Assembly (NCBI GenBank): GCA_030148665.1
Contig: JASBSZ010000001.1
Location: 62,001 to 126,000, forward strand
DNA length: 64,000 bases
Direction: 5' to 3'
DNA from: Alphaproteobacteria bacterium
GTDB taxonomy: Bacteria > Pseudomonadota > Alphaproteobacteria > Rhodobacterales > Rhodobacteraceae
Position numbers and translations under genes: made by a program. The first letter of the stretch is position 1. Each line of letters begins with the position of its first letter. Below are positions 24,185-33,901 of the stretch, in pieces. The notes below the pieces were generated by a model. It worked only from the letters and a program-made list of their open reading frames with translations, made no database searches and was not told where the DNA came from.

Positions 24185-25309
24185 ATGCGTGCGGAAATCG
24201 AAAATATCGTCAGCGAGATACGCAAGTCCCTGGACCTTTTGCGCCTGCGGATGGATTGGGATACCGCCCAGCACCGGCTTGAGGAATTCAACGCGCTGAG
24301 CGAGGATCCCGATCTGTGGAACGACCCCGAAAAGGCGCAAAAGCTGATGCGCGAGCGCCAGGCGCTGGTAGATGCGATCGACACCTACAAGAGCCTCTCG
24401 CAGGAACTCGACGACAATATCGAGCTGATCGAGCTGGGCGAGATGGAAGGCGATGACGAGGTCATTGCCGAGGCCGAGGCAGCATTGAAAAAGCTGCACA
24501 AGACAGCCGCGCAAAAGGAACTCGAGGCGCTGCTGAACGGCGAGATGGACGCCAATGACACATTCCTCGAAATCAATGCGGGCGCGGGCGGCACCGAAAG
24601 CTGCGACTGGGCCGCAATGCTGGCGCGCATGTATGTGCGCTGGGCCGAAAAGCATGGCTACAAGGTGGAGCTGATCTCGCAGACGCCGGGCGAAGAGGCG
24701 GGGATCAAGTCGGTGACCTACAAGATCATCGGCCACAATGCCTATGGCTGGCTCAAGGGCGAAAGCGGTGTGCATCGCCTGGTGCGCATCTCGCCCTATG
24801 ACAGCAACGCGCGCAGGCATACCTCGTTTTCCAGCGTCTGGGTCTATCCGGTGGTGGACGACAATATCGAGATCGAGATCAACCCCTCGGACATCAGGGT
24901 CGATACTTTCCGTTCCTCGGGCGCCGGCGGCCAGCATGTCAACAAGACGGATTCGGCGGTGCGGATGACCCATATCCCGACCGGAATCGTCGTGACCAGC
25001 TCGGAAAAATCCCAGCACCAGAACCGGGCCAACTGCATGGCCGCGCTGAAATCGCGCCTGTACGAGATGGAAATGCGCAAGCGCAACGAGGCCATTCACG
25101 AGGCGCACGAGGCCAAGGGCGATGCGGGCTGGGGCAACCAGATCCGGTCATATGTGTTGCAGCCCTATCAGATGGTCAAGGATCTGCGCACCAATGTCGA
25201 GACCTCCGACACCCAGGGCGTGCTGGATGGCGACCTCGACGATTTCATGGCGGCCGTTCTGGCCAAGGATGTCGCCGGCAAGAGCAGGGCCGAAGCGCAG
25301 GCCGAATAG
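24185..25309 (+). CDS. prfB: Peptide chain release factor 2
   Basis: 374 residues. It releases peptides at UGA and UAA. The GGQ loop ([16 protein letters not shown]) is intact. The stop-recognition tripeptide is SPY ([15 protein letters not shown]) instead of the E. coli SPF, a variant I recall as usual in alphaproteobacteria. The frame is continuous from ATG 24185, so the programmed +1 frameshift that regulates prfB in many bacteria is absent. GAGG lies about 12 bases upstream. Confidence 0.96.
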   Translation: MRAEIENIVSEIRKSLDLLRLRMDWDTAQHRLEEFNALSEDPDLWNDPEKAQKLMRERQALVDAIDTYKSLSQELDDNIELIELGEMEGDDEVIAEAEAALKKLHKTAAQKELEALLNGEMDANDTFLEINAGAGGTESCDWAAMLARMYVRWAEKHGYKVELISQTPGEEAGIKSVTYKIIGHNAYGWLKGESGVHRLVRISPYDSNARRHTSFSSVWVYPVVDDNIEIEINPSDIRVDTFRSSGAGGQHVNKTDSAVRMTHIPTGIVVTSSEKSQHQNRANCMAALKSRLYEMEMRKRNEAIHEAHEAKGDAGWGNQIRSYVLQPYQMVKDLRTNVETSDTQGVLDGDLDDFMAAVLAKDVAGKSRAEAQAE

Positions 25310-25354
25310 CGGCCGAATAGCGATCGTCCTGCAGGCATGAGACGGGCATGAAAA

Positions 25355-25377
25355 AGCCCCGCAACCGGGCGGGGCCT
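25355..25377 (-). terminator. Rho-independent terminator of the M23-bactofilin operon
   Basis: On the minus strand GGCCCCGC/GCGGGGCT forms a stem with a short loop, followed directly by TTTTTC. It is about 30 bases after the bactofilin stop. It may also stop prfB transcripts from the other side. Confidence 0.75.
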
Positions 25378-25404
25378 TGTCGTTTCGCCGTGTCGCTGCT
25401 GCGG

Positions 25405-25929
25405 TTACTTGCCCGCGGATGTTGCCGGTTTCGCGGCGGGCTTGGCGGCGGGTTTCGCAGCCTTGGCCGGGTTCAGCGGGTCGTCCTGACGCTGGACCGA
25501 GCCCTCGAAATGGGCGCCGCTTTCGATGGCGATGGTCTTGTGGATGATGTCGCCCTCGACCCGTGCGGTCGATGTCAGGCGTACCTTCAGGCCCCGCAGA
25601 CGGCCGACCACGCGGCCGTTGACCACCACGTCGTCGGCGACGATTTCGCCCTTGACGGTGGCGCCTTCGCCGACGGTCAGCAGATGCGCGCGGATATCGC
25701 CGTCGACCATGCCCTCGATCTGGATGTCGCCGGTTGTCTTGAGGTTGCCCTTGATCATCAGGTCCGATGACAGGACCGAAGGGGCCGGCTTGGGCTTGGG
25801 CGATGATGCGGGCGCCTCGGCCGCGGGTTTGGGAGCAGGTGCGCCGCTGGTGCCGGGGGTTGATGCCGGTGTTTCACTGCCCGTCTTGGTTTTCGGGGCC
25901 GGGTCATGGATCTTGCTCTTAGAAAACAT
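25405..25929 (-). CDS. Bactofilin (cytoskeletal polymer-forming protein)
   Basis: 174 residues. A Pro/Ala/Lys-rich disordered N-terminus (about 1-50) is followed by the DUF583 beta-helix (residues about 55-150: DLMIKGNLKTTGDIQIEGMVDGDI...TVGEGATVKGEI...GRVVGRLRGLKVRL) and an Ala/Lys-rich tail. Bactofilins form membrane-associated filaments that place wall enzymes. It starts at ATG 25929, overlapping by 11 bases the end of the M23 peptidase gene, a partnership also known from Caulobacter and Helicobacter. Confidence 0.9.
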   Translation of the reverse strand: MFSKSKIHDPAPKTKTGSETPASTPGTSGAPAPKPAAEAPASSPKPKPAPSVLSSDLMIKGNLKTTGDIQIEGMVDGDIRAHLLTVGEGATVKGEIVADDVVVNGRVVGRLRGLKVRLTSTARVEGDIIHKTIAIESGAHFEGSVQRQDDPLNPAKAAKPAAKPAAKPATSAGK

Positions 25930-27259
25930 TTCTGGCTGCCTTGATGTATTTGATGGGGTTGACCGCTTTGCCGCCGATCCGGACCTCATAGTGAACATGC
26001 GAGCCCGTTGAGCGACCAGAGCTTCCCATATCACCAATCCGGTCCCCGCGCGAGACCCTTTGCCCCTTTTTCACGCGAATTTTCGAAAGATGGGCAAAGC
26101 GGGTTTCGAATCCCTCGGCGGTTCGGATCTTGATGACGCGCCCGTAGCCGCCGGCCCAGCCGGCAAAGGATACCACCCCGTCCGCGGTGGCATAGACGGG
26201 CGTCCCAAGGGGGGCCGCCATGTCATAGCCTTCGTGCATCTTGTATTTGCCGGTAATCGGGTGCTTGCGCATGCCGAACTTGCTGGTGACGCGGTATGAG
26301 CGCCGAACGGGCAGCGCAAATGGTATGCGCCGGGCGGCGATGCGCAACATGTTGAGGTTGTCCAGCTTGACGAGCAGGTCGTTGGCCCGCAGGGTCATGG
26401 CATCGGGCGGCGTGCCCTTGGTGGAAACAGCCGCCGGCAGCAGCGGGCCGCCCATGCCGGTATAGCCGCGCCGGACGTCCTTGATCAGCTTGTCGGTGGA
26501 CAGGCCGACATTTTCGAACATCTTTCTGAGGGGCTTGATCGACACGTTCACGGCCGTTTCGAGACGAGCGAAAATCCGCTGATTGCGCTCGCGCATCAGG
26601 CGGGCCTTGCGCTTGAGCTCGGCAACCCTTGCCTCCAGCTTGCGCGCCGCGATTCTGGCCTGGTCGCGTTGTCTGACGGTTTCGGCAAGGGCCTGGTTGA
26701 GATAGTCCAGCGTGGTGCCGATTTCCTCGGTCTCGCCATAGCGGGTGCTCAGCTTGCCGGTGGCCGACTGGAGTTCGGCCAGCAGCTCGTCCGACTGCTT
26801 TTCGGCCCGGTCGCGCTCGCGGATGGTCTTGCGCAGGGTGCGCTGGATCACCTCGATGCCGGTTTCCAGTTCCTTGCGGCGATCCTCGGATGCCAGCAAT
26901 GCGCTCTGCTGGGCCGAAATCTGGTCGAGCGCGACATAGAACCGCTCCTGCGCCTGCTGGGCCTCGAGCGCGCGCTGGTCGCGTTCGGCGGAAAGGGCGG
27001 TCAGCCGCGTTTCATAGTCGAGCTGCTGCAATCGCACCTGGGCGCGGTCGCTTTCGGCGCTGAGCATGCCGATCATGAAGGCCGAAGTGGCAAAGATCAG
27101 CCAGCCGAACAGGGCGACGCCGGCGATGCTCAGCCCCAGCTGGGTCAGTGGCGTGAGGCGGAAATAGCGGGTCGTGTTGTCGCTGCGCAGATAGAGGCGC
27201 TGTTCCGCGAAATGTCTTGCTGCAAGTGCGTTCAACCTGCCCTTGATCCGCGTTTTCAA
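25919..27259 (-). CDS. M23 (LytM) peptidoglycan endopeptidase with coiled coil
   Basis: 446 residues. One membrane helix (about 42-65) is followed by a long coiled coil (about 70-230) and a C-terminal LytM domain. That domain has HPITGKYKMHEGYDMAAPLGTPVYA (His and Asp zinc ligands) and GSHVHYEVR (HxH), so it should be an active cross-link hydrolase. The only plausible start with a ribosome site (AGGGG, 8-base spacing) is TTG 27259 (MKTRIKGRLNALAARHF); a further N-terminal extension in frame is not family-like. Cotranscribed with bactofilin, whose filament may recruit it. Confidence 0.85.
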   Translation of the reverse strand: MKTRIKGRLNALAARHFAEQRLYLRSDNTTRYFRLTPLTQLGLSIAGVALFGWLIFATSAFMIGMLSAESDRAQVRLQQLDYETRLTALSAERDQRALEAQQAQERFYVALDQISAQQSALLASEDRRKELETGIEVIQRTLRKTIRERDRAEKQSDELLAELQSATGKLSTRYGETEEIGTTLDYLNQALAETVRQRDQARIAARKLEARVAELKRKARLMRERNQRIFARLETAVNVSIKPLRKMFENVGLSTDKLIKDVRRGYTGMGGPLLPAAVSTKGTPPDAMTLRANDLLVKLDNLNMLRIAARRIPFALPVRRSYRVTSKFGMRKHPITGKYKMHEGYDMAAPLGTPVYATADGVVSFAGWAGGYGRVIKIRTAEGFETRFAHLSKIRVKKGQRVSRGDRIGDMGSSGRSTGSHVHYEVRIGGKAVNPIKYIKAARNVF

Positions 27260-27792
27260 TGAACCAACCCCTGTCTGTTCCTGCGCCCACCCCCATACGG
27301 GCGCATCGGTCACGCCACCGGCAACCCATCGACGCACATCATTGCCGTGCCGCCTTGATGTGGCCCATCCTGGCGCCTGTCGGGCATGTCATGCCGGGCA
27401 GAGCGACGAGACCACGCGATTTCTAATAAAATGTCATCTGTTCTTCAACTCTTTTCCCCGGGACTGCGTTGAATGTTCGCGGTATGGAAACAATAAGCCG
27501 CCAAATACCTGAATTCATGCACAAACAGGGCCTGGCCATGCCGGTTTTCCCGGCCTCCGGTCCTGTCGGGCGTGTTGCCATTGGCGGGATCGCGCTCATG
27601 GGGGCGGGCGCGTCCCTTTGACTGTTTTTCCAGCTGCCATTGTTGCTATTGTGCGGAAAATCGAAGATGCGGATGCCCCGGTCTGCCCCCGATCTGTCGT
27701 TCTTGCCATCTTGCGTCGGGTTCTGCAAAGGGGCAGTGAGGGGCCGATCAGCGCGACAGGTCCCTTTAGGTCCGGGTGCGGCCAGTCACGGA
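27260..27792. other. Divergent region between M23 peptidase and AsmA-like gene
   Basis: 533 bp. It includes an A/T-rich island at about 27415-27530 (unusual for this GC-rich DNA) that probably holds the promoters for both genes; I cannot assign hexamers with confidence. A 101-codon minus-strand open frame (27423-27728) has no recognisable family or ribosome site and is not called. Confidence 0.4.
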
Positions 27793-30700
27793 ATGACGAT
27801 CTTGGAAAAACGAAGGAAATCGCGAATCGTCGGGCTGCTGTGGCGGTTCCTCGCCGCACTGGTGCTGACGGGTTTTGCGCTGGGCGTGGCGGTCGGGTTG
27901 GTCATCACCTCGGGGGTGACGGCGCCCGAGTGGCTGCGCAGTCGGATCGAAGAGCGGATAAACCAGAACCTGTCGGGCATGCGGGTCGTCATTGCGGGCA
28001 TCCGACTGGCGCCGTTCGGTCCCGATCTCAACCCGTCGCTCAGCATCACCGGGGCCGAACTGCGCGACGCCGACGGGCGGCTGCGGGTGGCGCTCCCCAG
28101 CCTGACCGGCACCTTTTCGGCCCGCGCGCTGGTCGATTGCCGGCTCAGGCCGATCGCGATCCGCATGAGCGGTGCGCGCCTTTTGCTCAGGCGGGCGCCC
28201 GGCGGTCGTTTCGACATCAGCATCGGCCGGCGCGGTGAAACCGGGGCGGGCCTGCCAGAGGGCGCCCGCCCTGCAAGCGCGCCTGCGGGCAGTATGGCCC
28301 CCGAGGATGCGGGAGCTGGGGATGCGGGAGCTGGGGATGCGGGCGGGCGCGATCGCGTGACCTCGCCGGCGGCGACATTCGCGCCCGGCCCCCCTTCGGA
28401 CATTCCGGCCAGCGTGTCGGGCAGCCTGCGCGACATCATCGAGCGGCTGGACCAGATCCTGGCGTGGCCTGTCCTTTCGCGGCTGGACCAGATCCAGAGC
28501 ACCGATACCGTCCTGTTTCTGGACGACCGGGTTTCCGGGCGGCGCTGGACCTTTCGCGACGGGGCCATGGAAATCAGGCGGCGCGAGGGGGGGCTTGAGG
28601 CCTCGGTCAATTTCGTTCTCGACAACAAGCGTGGCGCGATGGCCCATGCCGCCTTTACCTGGCGGCGGCTGAAAGGGCAGGGCAATTCGGAATTCTCGAC
28701 CCGCTTCAGTGGTGTGCGCACGCTGGATCTGGCCGATCAGGTGGTGGCGTTCGACTGGCTGCGGGTGCTGGATGCCCCGCTGTCCGGCGCGATGACGATG
28801 GATATCGGCGCCGATGGCAGCCTCGGGCGCATGCACGGCGTGCTGGATATCGGCGCGGGGCGGGTGCGTCAGGCCGCCTCGGCCCCGGCGGTGCGCTTTC
28901 GCGGTGCCAAGGCCTATCTGTCATACGATCCCGAGGACCAGAAATTCACCTTTGACCAGGTCGTGCTGGACACCGATGCCGCCCATATCGAGGCCGAGGG
29001 GCAGGCCTATCTGTCGGACCGCGTTGATCGTACGGTAGGCGGGCTGATCGGCCAGTTCCGTTTCCGCAAGCTGCGGCTCGACCCCGAGGGGGTGTTTGAA
29101 AAGCCCCTGGAATTCGGCAGCGGTGCGCTGGACATGCGGCTCCGGGTCAGGCCGCTTTCGGTCGATATCGGGCAGCTGGTGCTGGTGGACGGCGATTCGC
29201 GCTATGTGATGCGCGGGCGTCTGTCGGCGGGCGCGCGCGGCTGGACCACCGCCCTGGACCTGTCGATTGCCGATGTGCCCGTCGCCCGGCTCAAGGAATT
29301 CTGGCCGCTGATATACAAGCCCAAGACACGCGCATGGATGGCCGACAACATTCTGGGCGGGCATCTGAACCGGGTCAACGCGGCCCTGCGCGCCCGCCCC
29401 GGCGAGGCGCCCGAGATTTCGGTCGGCTTCGATTTTCACGATCTCGCGCTGCGCTATCTGAAAAGGCAGCCACCCATCGAACAGGGCAAGGGTTTTGGCA
29501 GCTGGAACCGAAACCGCCTGCAACTGACCCTGCAGGAGGGCGTCGTGAACGCTCCCGAAGGGGGGCAGGTCAACCTGGCCGGCAGCCGGTTCACCATTCC
29601 CGACACCCGCATCAAGGGCGCGCCCGCCGAACTGGAACTGCGCAGCCGCGCCACCATCCGGGCGATGCTGTCGGTGCTGGATCTGGAACCCTTCCGCTAT
29701 CTGTCCAAGGCGGGTCTGGGCACCGATCTCGCCGAGGGCCTGGCATCGGTTGAGGGGCGCCTGGGCTTTCCGCTGGTCGAAAAGCTGGATCCCCGCGCGG
29801 TGCGCCTGTCGATCGACGGAGTCCTGACCAGGCTGCGCTCGGACAAGCTGGTCAAGGGGAAGGTGTTGACATCGGATCGGCTCGATCTGACGGTGGACAA
29901 CAGCGGGATGACGATTGCCGGGCGGGCGCGCCTTGGGCGCCTGCCCGTATCGGGCGCGTGGCGCCAGGATTTAGGCCCCCAGGGCAAGGGCCACAGCAAG
30001 GTCACGGGACGAATCGAACTGTCGCGCGCCTTTCTGCGCGAATTCGGCATCAGGCTGCCCGCCGATACGGTTTCGGGCAAGGGCAGCGGTGATTTCGTCA
30101 TCCATCTGGACAAGGGCAAGGCGCCGCAATTCACCCTGACCAGCGATCTGCGCGGTCTTGCGCTGCGGCTGGATGCGGTTGGCTGGCGCAAGGCGGCGGA
30201 TGTCGCCGGCAAGCTGGATGTCCGGGGGAGTTTCGGCACGCCGCCCCGGATTCCGTTTCTGCATCTGACGGCACCGGGCCTCGTCGCCGAAGGCGAGGTT
30301 AGGCTGGGACGCAAGGGGCAGCTGGAGGTTGCCCGTTTCGGCCGCGTCGATGTGGGCGGCTGGCTGAAGGCGCCAGTCGAGATCCGCCCCGGCCCCGGCG
30401 GGACGATGACCTTCAACCTGGATGGCGGCATGCTGGATCTGCGTCACAACCGCTTTGGCGACATTGCCGCGCGCCCCGGCATGGGCAATGCAATCAACGT
30501 CAATCTCGACCGTCTGGTTGTCAGCCGGGGTATCTCGCTGACCGGGCTGAGCGGCCAGTTCAATACCAGCGGGGGGCTGACCGGCTCGTTCACCGGGGCG
30601 ATCAACGGCAAGGCCCGGATCATCGGCACCGTGGCGCCCCTCAAGGGGGGCACGGCCGTGCGCTTTGCCTCGACCGATGCGGGGGCGGCATTGCGCGCGG

Positions 30701-31311
30701 CCGGGGTGTTTTCCAACGCCTATGGCGGGCGGCTCGAGATGCTGCTGAAACCGGCCGATGCGCCGGGGCAGTATCGCGGCAGCATGTCGATCCGCAAGAC
30801 GAGGGTGCGCGAGGCATCGGGTCTGGCGCAGATCCTGTCGGCCATCAGCGTGGTCGGCCTGCTGGAACAGCTGGACGGCGAGGGGATATTGTTCAACGAC
30901 ATCGAGGCGGAATTCCTGTTGGGCCAGACCGGGGTCAAGCTGTATCGCTCCAGCGCGGTCGGCGCCTCGCTGGGCCTGACCATGCGGGGGGTCTACGATT
31001 TCGCCAGCCAGAGCCTGGACATGCGCGGCGTCATCACGCCGATCTACATGCTCAACGGCCTGCTCGAACAGAGCAAGCTGTTCGGCAAGCTGTTCGGCGG
31101 GCAGAAGGGCGAGGGTCTGTTCGGCTTCAACTATACCATGCGGGGGCCGGTCGATTCGCCCAAGGTCGGCGTGAACCCCCTGTCGATCCTGACGCCGGGG
31201 CTGTTTCGCGATATTTTCCGCCAGCCGATTCCGGGCATGAAGGCCCCGCGTCAGGGCGACCGGAACAGCGGCGCCCCCCCGGGAGCCGGTGGTACCGGCC
31301 CCAGCCGATGA
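27793..31311 (+). CDS. Large AsmA/YhdP-type membrane-anchored protein (DUF3971-like)
   Basis: 1172 residues. One N-terminal helix (LLWRFLAALVLTGFALGVAVGLVI, residues about 14-38) anchors a very long beta-rich periplasmic region built from AsmA-like repeats. The C-terminus (ISVVGLLEQLDGEGILFNDIEAEF ... MRGVITPIYMLNGL ... GLFGFNYTMRGPVDSPKVGVNPLSIL) is the conserved AsmA-like end of YhdP homologues. Such proteins form lipid-conducting bridges between inner and outer membranes. A 15-bp tandem repeat (about 28312-28347) encodes DAGAG units in a linker near residues 174-184. ATG 27793 is the best start, though its ribosome site is weak. The stop codon lies within the minisatellite that follows. 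Confidence 0.82.
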   Translation: MTILEKRRKSRIVGLLWRFLAALVLTGFALGVAVGLVITSGVTAPEWLRSRIEERINQNLSGMRVVIAGIRLAPFGPDLNPSLSITGAELRDADGRLRVALPSLTGTFSARALVDCRLRPIAIRMSGARLLLRRAPGGRFDISIGRRGETGAGLPEGARPASAPAGSMAPEDAGAGDAGAGDAGGRDRVTSPAATFAPGPPSDIPASVSGSLRDIIERLDQILAWPVLSRLDQIQSTDTVLFLDDRVSGRRWTFRDGAMEIRRREGGLEASVNFVLDNKRGAMAHAAFTWRRLKGQGNSEFSTRFSGVRTLDLADQVVAFDWLRVLDAPLSGAMTMDIGADGSLGRMHGVLDIGAGRVRQAASAPAVRFRGAKAYLSYDPEDQKFTFDQVVLDTDAAHIEAEGQAYLSDRVDRTVGGLIGQFRFRKLRLDPEGVFEKPLEFGSGALDMRLRVRPLSVDIGQLVLVDGDSRYVMRGRLSAGARGWTTALDLSIADVPVARLKEFWPLIYKPKTRAWMADNILGGHLNRVNAALRARPGEAPEISVGFDFHDLALRYLKRQPPIEQGKGFGSWNRNRLQLTLQEGVVNAPEGGQVNLAGSRFTIPDTRIKGAPAELELRSRATIRAMLSVLDLEPFRYLSKAGLGTDLAEGLASVEGRLGFPLVEKLDPRAVRLSIDGVLTRLRSDKLVKGKVLTSDRLDLTVDNSGMTIAGRARLGRLPVSGAWRQDLGPQGKGHSKVTGRIELSRAFLREFGIRLPADTVSGKGSGDFVIHLDKGKAPQFTLTSDLRGLALRLDAVGWRKAADVAGKLDVRGSFGTPPRIPFLHLTAPGLVAEGEVRLGRKGQLEVARFGRVDVGGWLKAPVEIRPGPGGTMTFNLDGGMLDLRHNRFGDIAARPGMGNAINVNLDRLVVSRGISLTGLSGQFNTSGGLTGSFTGAINGKARIIGTVAPLKGGTAVRFASTDAGAALRAAGVFSNAYGGRLEMLLKPADAPGQYRGSMSIRKTRVREASGLAQILSAISVVGLLEQLDGEGILFNDIEAEFLLGQTGVKLYRSSAVGASLGLTMRGVYDFASQSLDMRGVITPIYMLNGLLEQSKLFGKLFGGQKGEGLFGFNYTMRGPVDSPKVGVNPLSILTPGLFRDIFRQPIPGMKAPRQGDRNSGAPPGAGGTGPSR

Positions 31312-31395
31312 AACCCAGCCGATGACAGCGATGAAACCCAGCCGATGAAACCCAGCCGATGCAACCCAGCCGATGAAACCCAACCGATGACAGCG
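31300..31395. repeat. 14-bp minisatellite across the end of the AsmA-like gene
   Basis: About seven units of CCCAGCCGATGAAA. Two units carry GACAGCGATGAAA or GACAGCGGAG instead of GATGAAA, giving a 23-bp variant. The first unit contains the TGA stop of the AsmA-like gene (31309-31311), and the array ends about 24 bases before queA, just upstream of its ribosome site. Confidence 0.9.
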
Positions 31396-31418
31396 GAGCA
31401 TGCGAAGGTGGCCCAGGA

Positions 31419-32474
31419 ATGAAACTGTCGGATTTCGATTTCGACCTGCCGGAAGATCTGATCGCCACGCGGCCCGCCCGCCCGCGCACGGCGGCACGCC
31501 TGCTGCATGCGCGCGGCGACAGGATCGAGGATCTGCATGTCGCAGATCTGCCCCGCCTGCTGCGCCCCGGCGACCGGCTGGTGCTGAACGATACCCGCGT
31601 GATCCCGGCACGCCTTGCCGGGCAGCGGATTCGCCATTCCGATCAGGGCGAAACCCGTGCTTCGGTCGAGGTGACCTTGCTGAGCCCGCTCGATGGCGGC
31701 GCCTGGCGGGCGCTGGCCAGGCCCGCGCGGCGCCTGCGGGTGGGCGAAGAGATCGTGTTTTCCGCCGGGCTGCGCGCGCGTGTCGCCGACAAGCCGGCGG
31801 GCGAGGTCACGCTTGCCTTCAACCTGACCGGCAAGGATTTCGACACAGCGCTGGAACGGGCCGGCATGATGCCCCTGCCGCCCTATATCGCCGCCCTGCG
31901 CCCGGTGGATGCGCGCGACCGCGAAGATTACCAGACGGTCTTTGCCCGCCGCCGCGGCGCGGTCGCGGCGCCCACGGCGTCGCTCCATTTCGACGACGCA
32001 TTGCTGGCGGCATTGGCCGCGCGCGGCGTGGATTTCAGCCATGTGACGCTGCATGTGGGGGCGGGCACCTTTCTGCCGGTCAAGGTGGACGACGTCTCGC
32101 AACACCGGATGCACAGCGAATGGGGCGAGGTTTCGCCGCAGGCGGCGGATCAGATCAACGCGACCCGCGCGGCGGGCGGGCGCATCATTCCCGTTGGCAC
32201 AACGGCGTTGCGGCTGATCGAGTCGGCCGCCGACGAGGGCGGGCAGATGCACCCGTTCAGGGGTGAAACCGACATTTTCATCAAGCCGGGCTATCGTTTT
32301 AGGGTGACGGATGGGCTGATGACCAATTTCCACCTGCCGAAATCGACGCTGTTGATGCTGGTCTCAGCCCTGATGGGGCGCGAACGCATCCGGCGCATCT
32401 ATGACCACGCTATCGCCAACCGCTATCGCTTTTTCAGCTATGGCGACAGTTCGCTGTTGCTGCCCGGCGAATAA
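31419..32474 (+). CDS. queA: S-adenosylmethionine:tRNA ribosyltransferase-isomerase
   Basis: 351 residues. It adds the epoxycyclopentane ring in queuosine synthesis on tRNAs with GUN anticodons. Visible: [52 protein letters not shown] and [28 protein letters not shown]. Family-typical length. CAGGAATG sits at the start. It runs up against the convergent hydrolase-OsmC gene with 6 bases between stops. Confidence 0.96.
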   Translation: MKLSDFDFDLPEDLIATRPARPRTAARLLHARGDRIEDLHVADLPRLLRPGDRLVLNDTRVIPARLAGQRIRHSDQGETRASVEVTLLSPLDGGAWRALARPARRLRVGEEIVFSAGLRARVADKPAGEVTLAFNLTGKDFDTALERAGMMPLPPYIAALRPVDARDREDYQTVFARRRGAVAAPTASLHFDDALLAALAARGVDFSHVTLHVGAGTFLPVKVDDVSQHRMHSEWGEVSPQAADQINATRAAGGRIIPVGTTALRLIESAADEGGQMHPFRGETDIFIKPGYRFRVTDGLMTNFHLPKSTLLMLVSALMGRERIRRIYDHAIANRYRFFSYGDSSLLLPGE

Positions 32475-32480
32475 GCCCGA

Positions 32481-33698
32481 TCACTCAAGCCGGGTTTCGA
32501 CCCTGATTTCGGAATGCAGCGTGCGGTGAACCGGGCAGCGGTCGGCGATTTCCAGCAGGCGCTGGCGCTGGGCGTCGTCCAGCGGCCCGCGCAGGCGGAT
32601 CACCCGGCGGAACAGGTCGATCTTGTTGCGGCTGCCATCGCAGGTCTCGCAATCCTGGGCGTGGACCTTGTCGTGGGTCACATCCACCTCGACATGTTCC
32701 AGCGGCCATTTCTTGCGCCGGGCATACATGCGGATGGTCATCGAGGTGCACGATCCCAGCCCCGCCGACAGGAACTGATAGGGCGACAGGCCCTGATCGG
32801 TGCCGCCATAGGCAACCGGCTCGTCTGCCAGAACATGGTGGCGCGGGCCGACATTGACATCCTGCAGGAAACCCTCGGGATCGGCCTCGCGCACGCGGAC
32901 CACGCCTTCGGGCGCGCCGGGCGGCGGCACGGGGTTGCGCAACTCAAGATAGCGCTGCGCCCAGGTCGAGATGACATCGGCCACATATTCGGCATCTTCG
33001 GGGCGGGATATCAGGTGATCGGCGCCATCGAGGGTGACGAAACTCTTGGGATGATGCGCGGCCTTGAATATCTCGGCGGCGTTTTCGATGCCGACCACCA
33101 TGTCCCGCGGGGCATGCATCACCAGAAGCGCCGCCTTCATCCGGCCCAGCGCCGGGCCAAGGCGGGCCTTGTCAACGTCGTCGAGAAATCCGCGCGTGAT
33201 GGTAAAGCTGCGCCCGCCCAGCGTGACCTGGGCCTGGCCCCTTTCGCGGATTTCCTCGATCGCGGGGCCGAAATTGTGAATCACATGGGCCGGATCAAAA
33301 GGCGCGCCGATGGTTGCCACCGCCCTGACCGAGTCGATATCGGGCGCCGCCCGCAGCACCGCCGCGCCGCCCAGGGAATGGCCGATCAGCAGCGCCGGCG
33401 CCTGTCCGCGCCCCTTCAGCCAGGCCGCCGCAGCCAGCAGATCGGCGACATTGCCCGAAAAGCCCGCATTGGCGAATTCGCCCTCGGAATGGCCCAGCCC
33501 GGTGAAATCGAACCGAAATACCGCGATCCCCATGCGCGCAAGCCGTTGCGAGATGCGCCGTGCCGCGGCGATGTCCTTGGAGCAGGTAAAGCAGTGGGCG
33601 AACATCGCCGTGGCCAATGTCGGCCCCTCGGGCTGGTCGAGCCGCGCGGCCAGCATGTGTCCGCCGTGACCCGGAAAGGTGATCCTCTTTTCGTCCAT
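32481..33698 (-). CDS. Alpha/beta hydrolase-OsmC fusion protein
   Basis: 405 residues. Residues about 1-255 are an alpha/beta hydrolase with oxyanion region [10 protein letters not shown], nucleophile elbow GHSLGGAAV and C-terminal DGADHLIS. Residues about 265-405 are an OsmC/Ohr-like domain ([27 protein letters not shown]; second Cys in [13 protein letters not shown]), a thiol peroxidase fold. Fusions of this kind occur in proteobacteria; the substrate is not known to me. The two redox cysteines of the OsmC part are present, and an extra pair (DCETCDG) lies between them. ATG 33698 follows AGGGGAAC; in-frame sequence upstream is not family-like. Confidence 0.88.
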   Translation of the reverse strand: MDEKRITFPGHGGHMLAARLDQPEGPTLATAMFAHCFTCSKDIAAARRISQRLARMGIAVFRFDFTGLGHSEGEFANAGFSGNVADLLAAAAWLKGRGQAPALLIGHSLGGAAVLRAAPDIDSVRAVATIGAPFDPAHVIHNFGPAIEEIRERGQAQVTLGGRSFTITRGFLDDVDKARLGPALGRMKAALLVMHAPRDMVVGIENAAEIFKAAHHPKSFVTLDGADHLISRPEDAEYVADVISTWAQRYLELRNPVPPPGAPEGVVRVREADPEGFLQDVNVGPRHHVLADEPVAYGGTDQGLSPYQFLSAGLGSCTSMTIRMYARRKKWPLEHVEVDVTHDKVHAQDCETCDGSRNKIDLFRRVIRLRGPLDDAQRQRLLEIADRCPVHRTLHSEIRVETRLE

Positions 33699-33901
33699 GG
33701 TGCCGTTCCCCTGCCAGGCAGATTTTCGGGGATGTCTCGTGCGGTCCTCCCCTTGATACAGACAATGGGGCCGGCCGGCGCGATGCGCAAGGGGCCGGGC
33801 GATCACCTGACGGCCTGGTGAGATGCCGTGAAATGCCCCTTGCCGAGTTGGCGGGTCAGCCGGTGGACAGGCGGCGCGGCCGGTGCCGGGGACAGCCGGT
33901 T

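Noticed and set aside
24185-24300. Programmed +1 frameshift in prfB
   Set aside because: The frame is continuous from an ATG with the normal N-terminus; no internal TGA with CTT upstream is present.
27423-27728. A 101-codon minus-strand open frame in the M23/AsmA gap
   Set aside because: No ribosome site, no recognisable domain, composition unlike a folded protein, and it overlaps the likely promoter region.
31300-31395. CRISPR array
   Set aside because: The units are contiguous 14- or 23-bp repeats with no unique spacers and no cas genes nearby.
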